Shown here: piece after piece, positions 5,175 through 5,613 of the stretch
Layout of the letters: each line of letters starts with the position of its first letter
How positions within the stretch are numbered: position 1 is the stretch's first letter
Source of the DNA: Hyphomicrobiales bacterium
GTDB taxonomy: Bacteria > Pseudomonadota > Alphaproteobacteria > Rhizobiales > Beijerinckiaceae
Reading direction: 5' to 3'
NCBI GenBank assembly: GCA_015655535.1
Contig: JAATEW010000334.1
Coordinates: 1 to 5,613 of the forward strand
Length of the DNA stretch: 5,613 bases
Made by a program: the position numbers and the translations under genes
Notes under the pieces: model-generated
Told to the model about the DNA's origin: nothing
Databases searched by the model: none
What the model saw: the letters and a program-made list of their open reading frames with translations, nothing else

Positions 5175-5613
5175 TCATTGTGTGGCCGCCGGCGCGATCG
5201 AAACATAGCGGCCGGGATGATGATCGATCACATTGGTCTCCCAGCCCTGCACGCGCTTCGCGACGATATTATGCGATTCATAGGCCAAGAGCACGAGATA
5301 GGGTTGTTCGGCCAAGAGAAGCGTCTCTGCCTGATGCAGGATCTCCTGCCGCTTTTCGGGAGAGGGCTCGATGGCTGCGGCCTGCATCATGGCATCGTAG
5401 TCGTGATTGTTGAAATTCGCGACGTTCAGACCGGGATTGCGGCTTTCGGCCAGAAACAGAAAATTCTGTGCATCGGGATAATCGCCGAGCCAGGAAAAGC
5501 GCATGACCTCGAAAGGCGATTTGGAGCGCATAAAAGCGTAGAAGCTCGTCGCATCCGTATTGATGAGCCTCGTTTCGACGTCGATCTGTCTCCACATGTC
5601 GGCGACAGCCACC
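5175..5613 (-). CDS. oppA: Peptide-binding protein of the ABC importer, C-terminal part (partial at right edge)
   Basis: This is the periplasmic receptor of the importer, a member of solute-binding protein family 5 (OppA/DppA/GsiB). Only the last 145 or so codons are present, ending in TGA at 5175-5177; the rest, including the signal peptide, lies beyond the window. The visible part matches the C-terminal lobe of the family: ADMWRQIDVETRL near the edge, where OppA has a similar helix and strand; FSWLGDYPDAQNFL, the usual W-x-x-DYPDP-like loop; NVANFNNHDYDAMMQAA; a helix with EKRQEILHQAETLLL; and QPYLVLLAYESHNIVAKRV followed by a conserved C-terminal strand. It is first of the visible operon genes, 26 bp ahead of oppB, so the promoter must lie outside the window. 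The GTG at 5610-5612 is an internal valine codon, not the start. Substrate preference cannot be judged from this lobe. Confidence 0.9.
   Translation of the reverse strand, partial: VAVADMWRQIDVETRLINTDATSFYAFMRSKSPFEVMRFSWLGDYPDAQNFLFLAESRNPGLNVANFNNHDYDAMMQAAAIEPSPEKRQEILHQAETLLLAEQPYLVLLAYESHNIVAKRVQGWETNVIDHHPGRYVSIAPAATQ

Noticed and set aside
4141..5208. Long plus-strand open frame (355 codons) opposite oppB
   Set aside because: It is the antisense shadow of oppB with the same charged, low-complexity composition and no recognisable domain.

Overview
The window looks like a piece of an alphaproteobacterial chromosome, probably from the order Hyphomicrobiales (Rhizobiales). The evidence is high GC, a hemA gene for the C4 (Shemin) route to 5-aminolevulinate, a small secreted Cys-rich-repeat protein, and two short palindromic intergenic repeats of kinds I recall from rhizobial and methylotroph genomes. 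Genus-level placement is not possible from the sequence alone. I see no RNA genes, insertion sequences, CRISPR arrays or phage genes.

Layout. Positions 2-712 (+) are the C-terminal part of hemA, 5-aminolevulinate synthase, cut by the left edge. Positions 713-904 are a convergent intergenic gap holding a small hairpin and a roughly 120-bp palindromic repeat (762-882). Positions 905-1288 (-) encode a 127-residue exported protein with two tandem four-cysteine repeats of identical spacing. Positions 1289-1450 are non-coding, with palindromes and a plausible ribosome binding site but no clear promoter or terminator. From 5613 down to 1451 on the minus strand lies a peptide ABC importer operon in the order substrate-binding protein (cut by the right edge), OppB permease, OppC permease, and a fused double-domain ATPase.

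How the genes work together. The binding protein captures a peptide in the periplasm and delivers it to the OppB/OppC channel. The single fused ATPase supplies both nucleotide-binding domains that E. coli makes separately as OppD and OppF. The binding protein and oppB are 26 bp apart, and oppB and oppC overlap by 8 bp. The interval between oppC and the ATPase gene is occupied entirely by a 97-bp palindromic repeat. One end of this repeat is the oppC stop codon and the other touches the ATPase start codon. HemA and the Cys-rich protein have no evident functional link to the transporter.

The gene content is ordinary and I do not find a new system. The observation most worth a second look is the repeat inside the opp operon: it carries a tiny ORF ending in TAATG at the ATPase start, so it may have become the translational link between the two genes.
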